Shown: positions 34,783 to 42,344 of the stretch, one piece after another
How positions within the stretch are numbered: the stretch's first letter is position 1
Layout of the letters: the number at the start of each line of letters is the position of its first letter
Made by a program: the position numbers and the translations under genes
Assembly: GCA_012719135.1 (NCBI GenBank)
Contig: JAAYAW010000020.1
Location: forward strand, 1-54,910
From: Chloroflexota bacterium
GTDB lineage: Bacteria; Chloroflexota; Anaerolineae; UBA1429
DNA: 54,910 nucleotides
Reading direction: 5' to 3'
The notes under the pieces: model-generated
Told to the model about the DNA's origin: nothing
Database searches by the model: none
The model's input: only the letters and a program-made list of their open reading frames with translations

Positions 34783-36716
34783 TCGGTTGCCTCCGAGCCA
34801 TCCACTCTGTGTCGTTCCAGGTGGACCAGAAGGACCGAGATGTCGGACGGACTGACGCCGGTGATCCGAGAAGCTTGCCCGACAGTGGTCGGGCGATGGC
34901 GCTCCAGTCGCTCGCGAGCCTCGAGCCGCATGCCATGCATGTCTCGGTAGACGAGGTCGTTGGGAATAAGGCGGTTCTCCAGCCGGCGGGCCCGATCCAC
35001 CTGCTGACGTTGCTTGTTCACATAGCCCTCATACTGAATCTCGATGACTGCCTGTTCCAGGACGTCCTCCGCGAGTTCGCGATCCGGAGGCGCATAGAGA
35101 CGCACCATCTCGACGCCCACGCCAGGCCGCTTGAGAACGTTGTATGCTGGCATGGCCTGTGCCAGTGGCTCCAGTCCGTTGCTCACCAGATAGGCGTTCA
35201 CCGCATCTGGAGCAAGGCTGGTGTGCTTTAGGCGCGCAATCTCCCATGCAATCGCCTCGCGCTTGCGCACAACTGATTGCCAGCGAGCATCGGTAATGAG
35301 TCCCACCGCGTGCGCCGCATCGGCCAGGCGCAGATCCGCATTGTCCTGGCGCAGGAGCAGACGATACTCCGCCCGCGAGGTCAGCATCCGGTACGGCTCA
35401 TCGATGTCACGCGTGACGAGATCGTCTACCAGAACGCCGAGGTACGCCTGATCCCGACCAATCAGGAGGGGAGGCTCTCCCCTGGCGTGCAGGGCGGCGT
35501 TAGCTCCGGCCAGCAAGCCCTGTGCAGCAGCCTCTTCATAGCCCGACGTGCCGTTGATCTGCCCGGCAAGGAACAGCCCGGCGATTTCCCTCGTCTCCAG
35601 AGAGGGGGACAGCTGAGAGGGCAGCACATAGTCATAGGCAATCGCATAGCCCGGCCGTACCAGGCGGGCCCGGGATAGCGCCGGGATCGAATGAAGAAGC
35701 TCCTCCTGCACCTGGGCGGGCAGCCCGGTGAAGCATCCCTGCACGTATACTTCGGTCGTCCGCCACCCCTCTGGCTCGAGAAAGAACTGGTGACTGTCCT
35801 TTTCCGCATAGCGGACGATTTTGTCTTCAATGGAAGGGCAGTAGCGCGGTCCCTTGGCCTCCTCCGCCTCCGTGGTGACGGGCGACAGGTGCAGGTTCTC
35901 GCGGATGATGTGGTGCGTACGCTCGTTCGTATGTATCAGGTAGCAGGGCATCTGCGGGCGCCATGAGGGCTGGTGATCGATCGGATACACGCGGTTTGCG
36001 GGCAGGATGACCGGCTCCTCACGGTACGGGGCCTGGGAAAAGTGCAGCGGGTTATCACTACCATACTGCGGCGTCGCCCGATCATAGTCGATCGTCCGAG
36101 CATCAATCCGAGGGGGTGTATTCGTCTGCAATCGACCCAGCTGCAAGCCCAGTTCCACGAGAGAGTCTGATAGCGCTGTCGCGGCCGGCTCGCCGCTCCG
36201 GCCTGCAGCCGTTCGATAGCTCCCGCTCATGATCTCGCCATTGAGGAACGTGCCGCTGGTGATCACCACGGACTTGCATGGGATATCCTGCCCTATCGCT
36301 AACCGCACGCCCAGGATCTGGCCCTTATCGGTCAGGAGGCCCGCAACGGTGGCCTGTAACAAGTCGAGCCTGTCTTCCCCCTCGAGTCGTTCCCTCATAC
36401 AGAGTGAATAGAGCCGCTTGTCCACCTGAGCGCGAAGCGACTGTACGGCGGGGCCCTTGGAGAGGTTCAGCATCCGAATCTGGATGAATGTGCGGTCGGT
36501 GTTCAGCGCCATCCCCCCGCCGAGAGCATCCACCTCACGTACAAGGTGCGCCTTGGCGGGGCCGCCGATGCTCGGATTGCAGGGCATGAGTGCGACCAGA
36601 TCGAGGTTCATGCTGATCAGCAGCGTGGTGCGGCCCATGCGTGCCGAAGCCAGGGCCGCCTCGCAACCGGCATGGCCCGCACCGACCACGATCACGTCGT
36701 ACTCCCTCGAACTCAT
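34779..36716 (-). CDS. mnmG: tRNA uridine-5-carboxymethylaminomethyl synthase MnmG
   Basis: MnmG (GidA) with MnmE modifies U34 of several tRNAs. FAD-binding GAGHAGCEAALASARMG opens the protein. CNPSIGGPAKAHLVREVDALGG and TGTFLNG-like SGTFLNGEIMSG are signature stretches. The C-terminal GidA-associated domain ends near TTVGQASRITGVSPSDISVLL. Length 645 is normal. It overlaps the NUDIX gene upstream and the ligase fusion downstream by 4 bases each. mnmE is not in the window. Confidence 0.95.
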   Translation of the reverse strand: MSSREYDVIVVGAGHAGCEAALASARMGRTTLLISMNLDLVALMPCNPSIGGPAKAHLVREVDALGGGMALNTDRTFIQIRMLNLSKGPAVQSLRAQVDKRLYSLCMRERLEGEDRLDLLQATVAGLLTDKGQILGVRLAIGQDIPCKSVVITSGTFLNGEIMSGSYRTAAGRSGEPAATALSDSLVELGLQLGRLQTNTPPRIDARTIDYDRATPQYGSDNPLHFSQAPYREEPVILPANRVYPIDHQPSWRPQMPCYLIHTNERTHHIIRENLHLSPVTTEAEEAKGPRYCPSIEDKIVRYAEKDSHQFFLEPEGWRTTEVYVQGCFTGLPAQVQEELLHSIPALSRARLVRPGYAIAYDYVLPSQLSPSLETREIAGLFLAGQINGTSGYEEAAAQGLLAGANAALHARGEPPLLIGRDQAYLGVLVDDLVTRDIDEPYRMLTSRAEYRLLLRQDNADLRLADAAHAVGLITDARWQSVVRKREAIAWEIARLKHTSLAPDAVNAYLVSNGLEPLAQAMPAYNVLKRPGVGVEMVRLYAPPDRELAEDVLEQAVIEIQYEGYVNKQRQQVDRARRLENRLIPNDLVYRDMHGMRLEARERLERHRPTTVGQASRITGVSPSDISVLLVHLERHRVDGSEATE

Positions 36717-37309
36717 CCGGCTGTTCTCCCTGCCAGTGCCTCGGCTGCGAGACGATGCGACACAGCCCGAAGGGCTCCCCAGTCAGCCCAATCGCCATCC
36801 AGGCATTCCAGCTGGCGCGCTACCTCTGGAAGGCTGGCCGCCGAAACCTCTCGGTAACCAGAGATGCCCTCCCCTTCATCCTCCGCACGCAGAGAACCGC
36901 CTTGATCCGCCAGCTCAAACAGGTAGCTGGTAAAGCAGAACTGCTCCCCATCGTGCGTGAGGCTTTGTCGCACAATGCCCACAAACCGCTCCAGACGGAG
37001 CTCAAGACTTGTTTCCTCACGCCCCTCTCGCATGGCCGCCCGAACCAAGTCTTCGCCGGCATGTATGCCCCCGGTCAGCAGACGGTAGGCGCCCTCTGGA
37101 TAGAAGGACTTGGTGTGAAGGAGATACCGTCCGTTCTGCCTGCGAACAAGCATGACGACCTCAGCGGTGCGACCGTCCTCCAGATTGCGCCAGTAATCGA
37201 GCGTCTCTTGCGACACCTGAATGATCGCGTCTCTTTCCTCGGGGCGCCCGTAGAGCTCTATCGCCTGCGCGATGCCGGTCGGGCCTCGGTCTCCCGCTGT
37301 GCCTGACAT
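36713..37309 (-). CDS. NUDIX hydrolase
   Basis: A 198-residue protein with one NUDIX box, GGIHAGEDLVRAAMREGREE (G-x5-E-x7-R-E-x2-E-E), which binds Mg and hydrolyses nucleoside diphosphates linked to another moiety. The N-terminal strand pair EVVMLVRRQNGRYLLHTKSFYPEG precedes it. Its stop overlaps the mnmG start (ATGA), so they are cotranslated. The substrate cannot be deduced. Confidence 0.88.
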   Translation of the reverse strand: MSGTAGDRGPTGIAQAIELYGRPEERDAIIQVSQETLDYWRNLEDGRTAEVVMLVRRQNGRYLLHTKSFYPEGAYRLLTGGIHAGEDLVRAAMREGREETSLELRLERFVGIVRQSLTHDGEQFCFTSYLFELADQGGSLRAEDEGEGISGYREVSAASLPEVARQLECLDGDWADWGALRAVSHRLAAEALAGRTAG

Positions 37310-37383
37310 GCTCCCTCCCCCTGTGGACTGCGTGGATTATAGCCCCGCGACGGTGTCGCGAAAACGAAGCCGGCCGTGGGCGC

Positions 37384-37410
37384 AAAAAAAGGGGCCCTCA
37401 AGGGGCCCCT
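37384..37410 (-). terminator. intrinsic terminator of the secreted glycosidase-like gene
   Basis: AGGGGCCC (37390-37397) pairs with GGGCCCCT (37403-37410). Read leftward it runs into seven T residues. It lies just past the stop at 37429. Confidence 0.85.
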
Positions 37411-37428
37411 GCCTACTCCCTGCAAACG

Positions 37429-38865
37429 CTAGCGCTTGGCGAGCATCATATCTCGGAACTCGCCCAGGCTGGACGTCACATCAAAGGACGCCCACTTGCC
37501 GGAGGAGTCTCCCGCGTTAAAGACGGCAAAGCCGATGACGTACGGATCGCGCCTCAGTTCGTCGTCATACCAGGATAGCTGGCCCACGTAATCTGCGAGG
37601 GCATACGCCGGATCTACTCCTGCGGCGAGTTCCCGCCAACCCCCGGATACCGTATCCGGGCCGCTCAGCACCCCGCCATCGAGACCGGCCTCGGTGATCA
37701 CCAACGGGACGATCGCCCCCGCTGGAGCCAGCTCGTACGTGTACCAGTAACGGTATCTGAGCGTCAGGCTCCCATAGCCCGCCTCGATCTCATGGCCTGG
37801 CACCCTGGCGCCGATACCGTCCTGCATTGTCGGTGCAGAATACTCATGGAGGGCCAGAACTCCGCCGTAGGTTTTCGCTGCAGCCACGGCCGGAACAAAG
37901 GCACTGAACTCGTCGGCCTCGGGCGTGCCCGTGGAGAAATTCCCCACGGCCACCCGCAGGCCAAGGCCCGCCATCAGCCTTGCCCGCTCGGCCTCGAAGG
38001 CCGCGTACCACTCCATCTGCCAGACGCTGTCGATAACGGGCTCATTCCAGCCCAACCAGTAGTCCACTCCGGGATTCGCCAGATAACGGGCTGCATGAGC
38101 GATGACAAACTGCTGCGCACGCACCCTTGGATCGCCAGTCAGGCTCTGATCAACCTCTTCGAACCGGCCCAGGGTGACCGTACCGGGAGACAACTCCTTA
38201 GCCTCCGTTAGCCAGCCCAGGTCACCCACGCCTACCAGTACCGCAGGCTGAGTCTCCTCGACAAACGCCATGATGTTCGGAGAGGAATTGCGGGTGACGT
38301 GAAGCCCCAGTTTGCTGTACCCCACAGGCGAATCGTACGAAAGGGGAACCTCGGGAATCTTGGCGTCCATATCCGCCGTCAGCGGTATGCTCCATATCGT
38401 CGTCCGGCTGTCCTCGCCCTGATCCACCAGAAAAGCGGTCCAGGCTCCCGACCAGTTCAGTTCCAGTTGATGGCTGTTCGCTGGCGGATCTCGTCCCTCA
38501 AACTGAAAGACCTGTGAGGCAGACTCGCCGGCGAGAAGTTCGGGCAATGCCCACTCATCGCTCTGCTCTTCTGGGGATTCGGGCGCAAAGAACCGGTCGA
38601 GCACATGGATCTCGCTCAGAGACCAGGGGCTCAGATTGCTTAGCGTGAGGACATAGCGAGGGGCATCGGCTGGCACATAGGTTCCCTGCACCAGCAGGAC
38701 TGCCTCTTGCACCGGGAGAGCCAAAGGCGCAGCCACGTGCGTGACCGCATCCACCACAGCAACGCCATCACCGCGCACCAACACGGCCGGTGCCATCGCC
38801 AGCACCAGCAGGATGGCGATTAATCTCATACGCAGCAGCCGGCGTCTGACCACGTACCTCTCCAT
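37429..38865 (-). CDS. secreted glycoside hydrolase-like protein
   Basis: A 478-residue exported protein. A signal peptide or anchor occupies about 12-32. A beta-rich domain (about 45-165, LTLSNLSPWSLSEIHVLDRF) precedes a TIM-barrel-like domain (180-478). The barrel keeps both expected acids: GWNEP with E275 and PLVITEAGLDG with E392, as in clan-A retaining glycosidases. It has its own terminator and lies upstream of the NUDIX-mnmG-ligase run on the same strand. It contrasts with the related but degenerate barrel in the ligase fusion. The substrate is unknown. Confidence 0.75.
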   Translation of the reverse strand: MERYVVRRRLLRMRLIAILLVLAMAPAVLVRGDGVAVVDAVTHVAAPLALPVQEAVLLVQGTYVPADAPRYVLTLSNLSPWSLSEIHVLDRFFAPESPEEQSDEWALPELLAGESASQVFQFEGRDPPANSHQLELNWSGAWTAFLVDQGEDSRTTIWSIPLTADMDAKIPEVPLSYDSPVGYSKLGLHVTRNSSPNIMAFVEETQPAVLVGVGDLGWLTEAKELSPGTVTLGRFEEVDQSLTGDPRVRAQQFVIAHAARYLANPGVDYWLGWNEPVIDSVWQMEWYAAFEAERARLMAGLGLRVAVGNFSTGTPEADEFSAFVPAVAAAKTYGGVLALHEYSAPTMQDGIGARVPGHEIEAGYGSLTLRYRYWYTYELAPAGAIVPLVITEAGLDGGVLSGPDTVSGGWRELAAGVDPAYALADYVGQLSWYDDELRRDPYVIGFAVFNAGDSSGKWASFDVTSSLGEFRDMMLAKR

Positions 38866-38942
38866 ACGATCAATGCACCGATAGCTCTTCTATCCCAATT
38901 ATACAGTTTCTTGTCCTCGAGTACAACCCTTTCCTGTACTCT

Positions 38943-39665
38943 TTACGGTGAATCCACGTTCCCTTTATCTTGTGCCACTCCCGGATCGGGGGCATAGGTC
39001 AAGGTCAGCCCCCAGATCTCCCCTGCGCCAGCCTCATGCAGGGCCGAGGCGCATGCGGACAGCGTGGCTCCCGTGGTCAGCACATCATCGATAAGAAGGA
39101 TCCGGTGGCCCCGGACGGTCGCACTACCGCAAGCAAAGGCCCCAGTAACATTCGTCAGGCGTGACTCCATCGGCAACCCCACCTGGGACCGGGTGTGCCT
39201 GATGCGCTCCAGTGCGCTCAGCTGAACCGGCAGACCCGTGTAATCCGCCAGAGCTCTAGAGATCAACTCGGACTGGTTGTAGCCCCGCTGACGTCGCTGC
39301 ACGGGGTGCAACGGCACGGGCACGATCACGTCGACCGCCCTCCCCCAGGCCTGCCAGCCGGCGGCGAGCAGCCTGGCCAGGGGATCGGCCAGAACCCGCA
39401 TCCCGCCGTACTTGAGGCCGTGCACCGCCTCACGGAGCGGAGGCACATGAGAGGAGAGCGAGAGTACCCCGCAGAGCGCGTTGCTCTGTGCGCGCAGCCG
39501 GCTGAGAACGACGAGCCTTCCAGCCCCGGGGATCGAGGCCGTGCACGCGGAGCAGAACCAGTGCCCGGCGCGCCCACAGGAGACACAGCGTGCCGGAAAG
39601 AGCACGCCCAACAGGGAGCCGAGAATTCCCGAGGGCTCGGCCCTGAGCCATTCCGGATAGGTCAT
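38943..39665 (-). CDS. comF: ComF family phosphoribosyltransferase-like protein
   Basis: A 240-residue ComF protein: N-terminal zinc motif C-V-S-C...C-S-A-C (residues about 27-41), then a type I phosphoribosyltransferase fold with VIVPVPLHPVQRRQRGYNQSELI and the PRPP loop ILLIDDVLTTGATLSAC. ComF acts in DNA uptake for transformation; comEC lies 3 kb away. ATG at 39665 has GAGG five bases upstream and is preferred over an in-frame start 15 bases earlier. Confidence 0.9.
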   Translation of the reverse strand: MTYPEWLRAEPSGILGSLLGVLFPARCVSCGRAGHWFCSACTASIPGAGRLVVLSRLRAQSNALCGVLSLSSHVPPLREAVHGLKYGGMRVLADPLARLLAAGWQAWGRAVDVIVPVPLHPVQRRQRGYNQSELISRALADYTGLPVQLSALERIRHTRSQVGLPMESRLTNVTGAFACGSATVRGHRILLIDDVLTTGATLSACASALHEAGAGEIWGLTLTYAPDPGVAQDKGNVDSP

Positions 39666-39919
39666 CCGATCCTCACGCAAACGGCCTCATGCCAAGGGGC
39701 AACCCGAGGCAGGGCTGATGGGTTGACCGCACCTACACGCCTGTCTATTCTAGCACCAGTGCTCGCTTGTTGATAGACCATCGGTTCGCCGCAGATCGGG
39801 TAGCCTCTCAAGGCAGAATGGTATCTCGTGATGCCACATTCGTGCCCATGTATCTCGCCGCCGCAAAGCCTGGCATGCGTCTTTACGTGAACCCGCATAG
39901 GTTTCGGGGAGGTTCGACG

Positions 39920-41008
39920 ATGAATCACGCTTCTATCGGCCTGAGCAAGTGGGAGATCGACACGCCGGCTCTCTGCCTGGATCTGGGTGCGCTCGATCGC
40001 AACATCGCGCGCATGGCAAGCAGCATGAGCGAGGGAACGGCACGTGTCCGCCCCCACGCCAAGACCCACAAATCCCCAGCGATCGCATGGAGACAGATTC
40101 GCGCTGGAGCGATCGGTATCACTTGCGCCAAGCTCGGGGAGGCAGAGGTGATGGCCCAGGCCGGCATTCGGGACATTCTCATTGCCAATCAGGTTATCGG
40201 CCGGCACAAGATCTCGCGATTAATGGGCCTCGCCGCCGATACGGATGTGATGGTCGCAGTAGAGGCGCTGGACAACGCCCAGGCGCTGTCCGAGGCCGCA
40301 CACTCGCTGGGCGTTCGTTTGCGCGTGCTGATTGAGGTAGATACCGGCATGGGCCGCTGTGGCGTCCTGCCCGGCGACGAGACGCTGGGCCTCGCACGCG
40401 CGGTGTCACGGCTCCCCGGCCTGCGGCTGGAGGGGTTGATGGGTTACGAGGGACATGCCGTGATGCTCACCGATCCCGAAAAGAGGAAGGCGGCAACGCA
40501 TCAAGCGCTGTCGAGGCTGATCGCCTCCAGGGACGCACTACTTCAGGACGGCATTCCCGTCCCCATCGTTTCCGCCGGCGGATCGGGCACCTACAGCATC
40601 ACGGGACGATACCCAGGCATCACTGAGGTTCAGGCGGGATCCTATGTCACCATGGACACGCGCTACCGGACGGTCATCCCCGAGTTCGAGCAGGCATTGA
40701 CCGTGGTGGCTCAGGTGATCAGCGTACGGGGAGACCGCGCTGTGATCGACGCCGGGCTCAAGACGCTGACGCCCGAGTTTGGCACCCCCGAGGTGTGTGT
40801 CCCAGAGGGCTGGTCATTGGATCACCAGTCAGAAGAGCACAGTACCCTCAGTCGGATGGGCGGCCACACGCTCAAGCCGGGCGATCGCGTTGAGATCGTG
40901 CCCTCGCATGGCTGCACCACGATCAACCTGCACGACGTCTACCACGTGATGGAGGGCGAGCGCCTGGTGGCCCTGTGGCCCATAGCCTGCAGGGGCAAAG
41001 TGCAGTAA
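39920..41008 (+). CDS. D-threonine aldolase/D-serine dehydratase-like PLP enzyme
   Basis: A 362-residue fold-type III PLP enzyme. The N-terminal barrel carries the PLP lysine in RPHAKTHK (44-51). EVDTGMGRCGV and SAGGSGTY are typical phosphate and substrate loops. The C-terminal PSHGCTTINLHD provides the His/Cys metal site of D-threonine aldolase and D-serine dehydratase (DSD1) families. ATG at 39920 follows GGGGAGG; earlier in-frame starts lack a ribosome site. Exact substrate is uncertain. Confidence 0.85.
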   Translation: MNHASIGLSKWEIDTPALCLDLGALDRNIARMASSMSEGTARVRPHAKTHKSPAIAWRQIRAGAIGITCAKLGEAEVMAQAGIRDILIANQVIGRHKISRLMGLAADTDVMVAVEALDNAQALSEAAHSLGVRLRVLIEVDTGMGRCGVLPGDETLGLARAVSRLPGLRLEGLMGYEGHAVMLTDPEKRKAATHQALSRLIASRDALLQDGIPVPIVSAGGSGTYSITGRYPGITEVQAGSYVTMDTRYRTVIPEFEQALTVVAQVISVRGDRAVIDAGLKTLTPEFGTPEVCVPEGWSLDHQSEEHSTLSRMGGHTLKPGDRVEIVPSHGCTTINLHDVYHVMEGERLVALWPIACRGKVQ

Positions 41009-41122
41009 GCCGAGCGGGGCGGAATCCCGGCATTGGAGTCCGGACGAGATCTATCGTCGACCGGAATCATCGGAGACGGTCACGCCCGTACACGGGACGG
41101 GGCAGGCCGGCTCTGCAGCTGG

Positions 41123-41431
41123 CTAATCACCGGCCTTCGCAGCGCCGAGCACCATGGCCGCGTTCAGTGCTATCGTGAAAAGCACGAGAATCGTGGCGGC
41201 GGCGGTCACGGCGCCTGTAGTGTCCATCAGCGCAGCCCAATCCTGAATCTTCACCAGATGCCGCGTGTAACATAGCTGCAGGAGCAGTGAGAGCGCGCAC
41301 GCGCTGAGGCTGGCAACGCTCTGTGTCGCCAGCCTGGAGCGATCCCGTCCGCTGTGCTCGATGAGCCTGGCGGCAGGCACAAGCCAAGCTACGAGACCCA
41401 GAGCCAGGCTTCCCAGGTTGAGCAGCCACAT
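41123..41431 (-). CDS. small conserved membrane protein
   Basis: 102 residues with three hydrophobic helices (about 2-20, 38-55, 72-98). LATQSVASLSACALSLLLQL and HLVKIQDWAALMDTTGAV resemble short membrane proteins I recall from Firmicutes, of unknown function. No signal for transport or enzyme activity. It stands alone, 114 bases from the convergent aldolase-like gene. Confidence 0.65.
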   Translation of the reverse strand: MWLLNLGSLALGLVAWLVPAARLIEHSGRDRSRLATQSVASLSACALSLLLQLCYTRHLVKIQDWAALMDTTGAVTAAATILVLFTIALNAAMVLGAAKAGD

Positions 41432-41706
41432 GGGCAGCGATCACTCCCCTCTTTGTTCGGAGAACGGCCCGGCGGGCTCCGGAGGTTCGTCCGAGCACCC
41501 CATCGCAGCGGGTGGCCGGCCGGTACTCCAAGGTGACGGAGATCATTCTGGGTTATGGGCGAGCCGCTTCAAGCTCCTACGGTGACCCTGTACAGAGGCG
41601 ACGGTCTCACCGGGGTTCGCGAAGAGCCTGTAAGGCGACGGGGGACTGCATAGCATAGGACGAAGTGATGTGCAAGGCCGCGTACCTCTTCACCCAGTTT
41701 CTCAAG

Positions 41707-41793
41707 CGGAGGAGGTGGGATTCGAACCCACGGTGAGGCAAGCCCCACAACGGTTTTCGAGACCGCCCCGATCAACCACTCCGGCACCCCTCC
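41707..41793 (-). tRNA. tRNA-Ser (anticodon CGA)
   Basis: On the minus strand GGAGGGG pairs with CTCCTCC, with discriminator G as usual for serine. The anticodon loop CTCGAAA gives CGA. A long variable arm and T-arm GTGGG/CCCAC with TTCGAAT are present. Its 5' end directly abuts the tadA stop codon at 41794, so the tRNA must be cut from the tadA transcript or rely on tadA transcription. Confidence 0.95.
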
Positions 41794-42267
41794 CTATTCA
41801 GTTTTGTCCCCGGCCCTCGCGCGCCTCAGTTCGGAAAAGTAGCCCTCCATGAGGGCCCCTATCTCCTCTGCCAGAACCCCGGATTCCACCACTAGACGGT
41901 GATTGAGCCAGGGCGAGCGCACGATATCATAGACGGAGCCAGCGGCCCCCGTCTTGGGGTCCCGCAGGCCATAAACCAACCGCTCGATCCGGGCATTGAC
42001 CATCGCCCCCGCACACATGACACAGGGCTCCAGTGTGCAGTAGAGCGTCGCACCGGTTAGCCGCCACACCCCACGGTTGACGGCCGCATCGCGCAGAGCG
42101 ACAATCTCTGCGTGTGCGGTGGGATCGCCAGCCGTCTCCTTGAGGTTATGGCCTCGCCCAAGGATCGCGCCCTGCCAGACGACCACCGCTCCTACAGGGA
42201 TCTCTCCCTTCGTCGCGGCAAGTCTGGCTTCAGTGAGCGCCTCCCGCATCCAACCATCATGATCCAT
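41794..42267 (-). CDS. tadA: tRNA-specific adenosine deaminase TadA
   Basis: TadA converts A34 to inosine in tRNA-Arg(ACG). The zinc site is HAE (TAHAEIVAL) plus P-C-V-M-C-A-G. The ~158-residue length is normal. ATG at 42267 is preferred over GTG at 42273 because the promoter -10 sits at 42278-42283, which puts the transcription start near 42271, making the GTG untranscribable. The mRNA would then have a leader of only about four bases. The gene ends directly at tRNA-Ser. Confidence 0.92.
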   Translation of the reverse strand: MDHDGWMREALTEARLAATKGEIPVGAVVVWQGAILGRGHNLKETAGDPTAHAEIVALRDAAVNRGVWRLTGATLYCTLEPCVMCAGAMVNARIERLVYGLRDPKTGAAGSVYDIVRSPWLNHRLVVESGVLAEEIGALMEGYFSELRRARAGDKTE

Positions 42268-42277
42268 GGCCACGCGG

Positions 42278-42286
42278 ATTATAGCA
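42278..42286 (-). promoter_or_regulatory. extended -10 promoter of tadA
   Basis: Leftward TGCTATAAT (TATAAT 42278-42283 with a TGC extension). The -35 region is weak. The close spacing to the start codon predicts a leaderless or near-leaderless tadA message. Confidence 0.6.
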
Positions 42287-42344
42287 TAGTGAGCAGGAGC
42301 AGCAAAAGCAGGGCACCATTCTCATTCTGCCCGGGGACCCGGCC

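Noticed and set aside
41432-41706. Possible SRP RNA downstream of tadA and tRNA-Ser, as in Bacillus
   Set aside because: The conserved GGAAGCAGC-type tetraloop core and the paired arms could not be found on either strand.
41569-41787. A 72-codon minus-strand frame beginning inside the tRNA region
   Set aside because: Its N-terminus is translated from the tRNA-Ser sequence, a well-known false open frame over serine tRNAs. There is no independent coding evidence.
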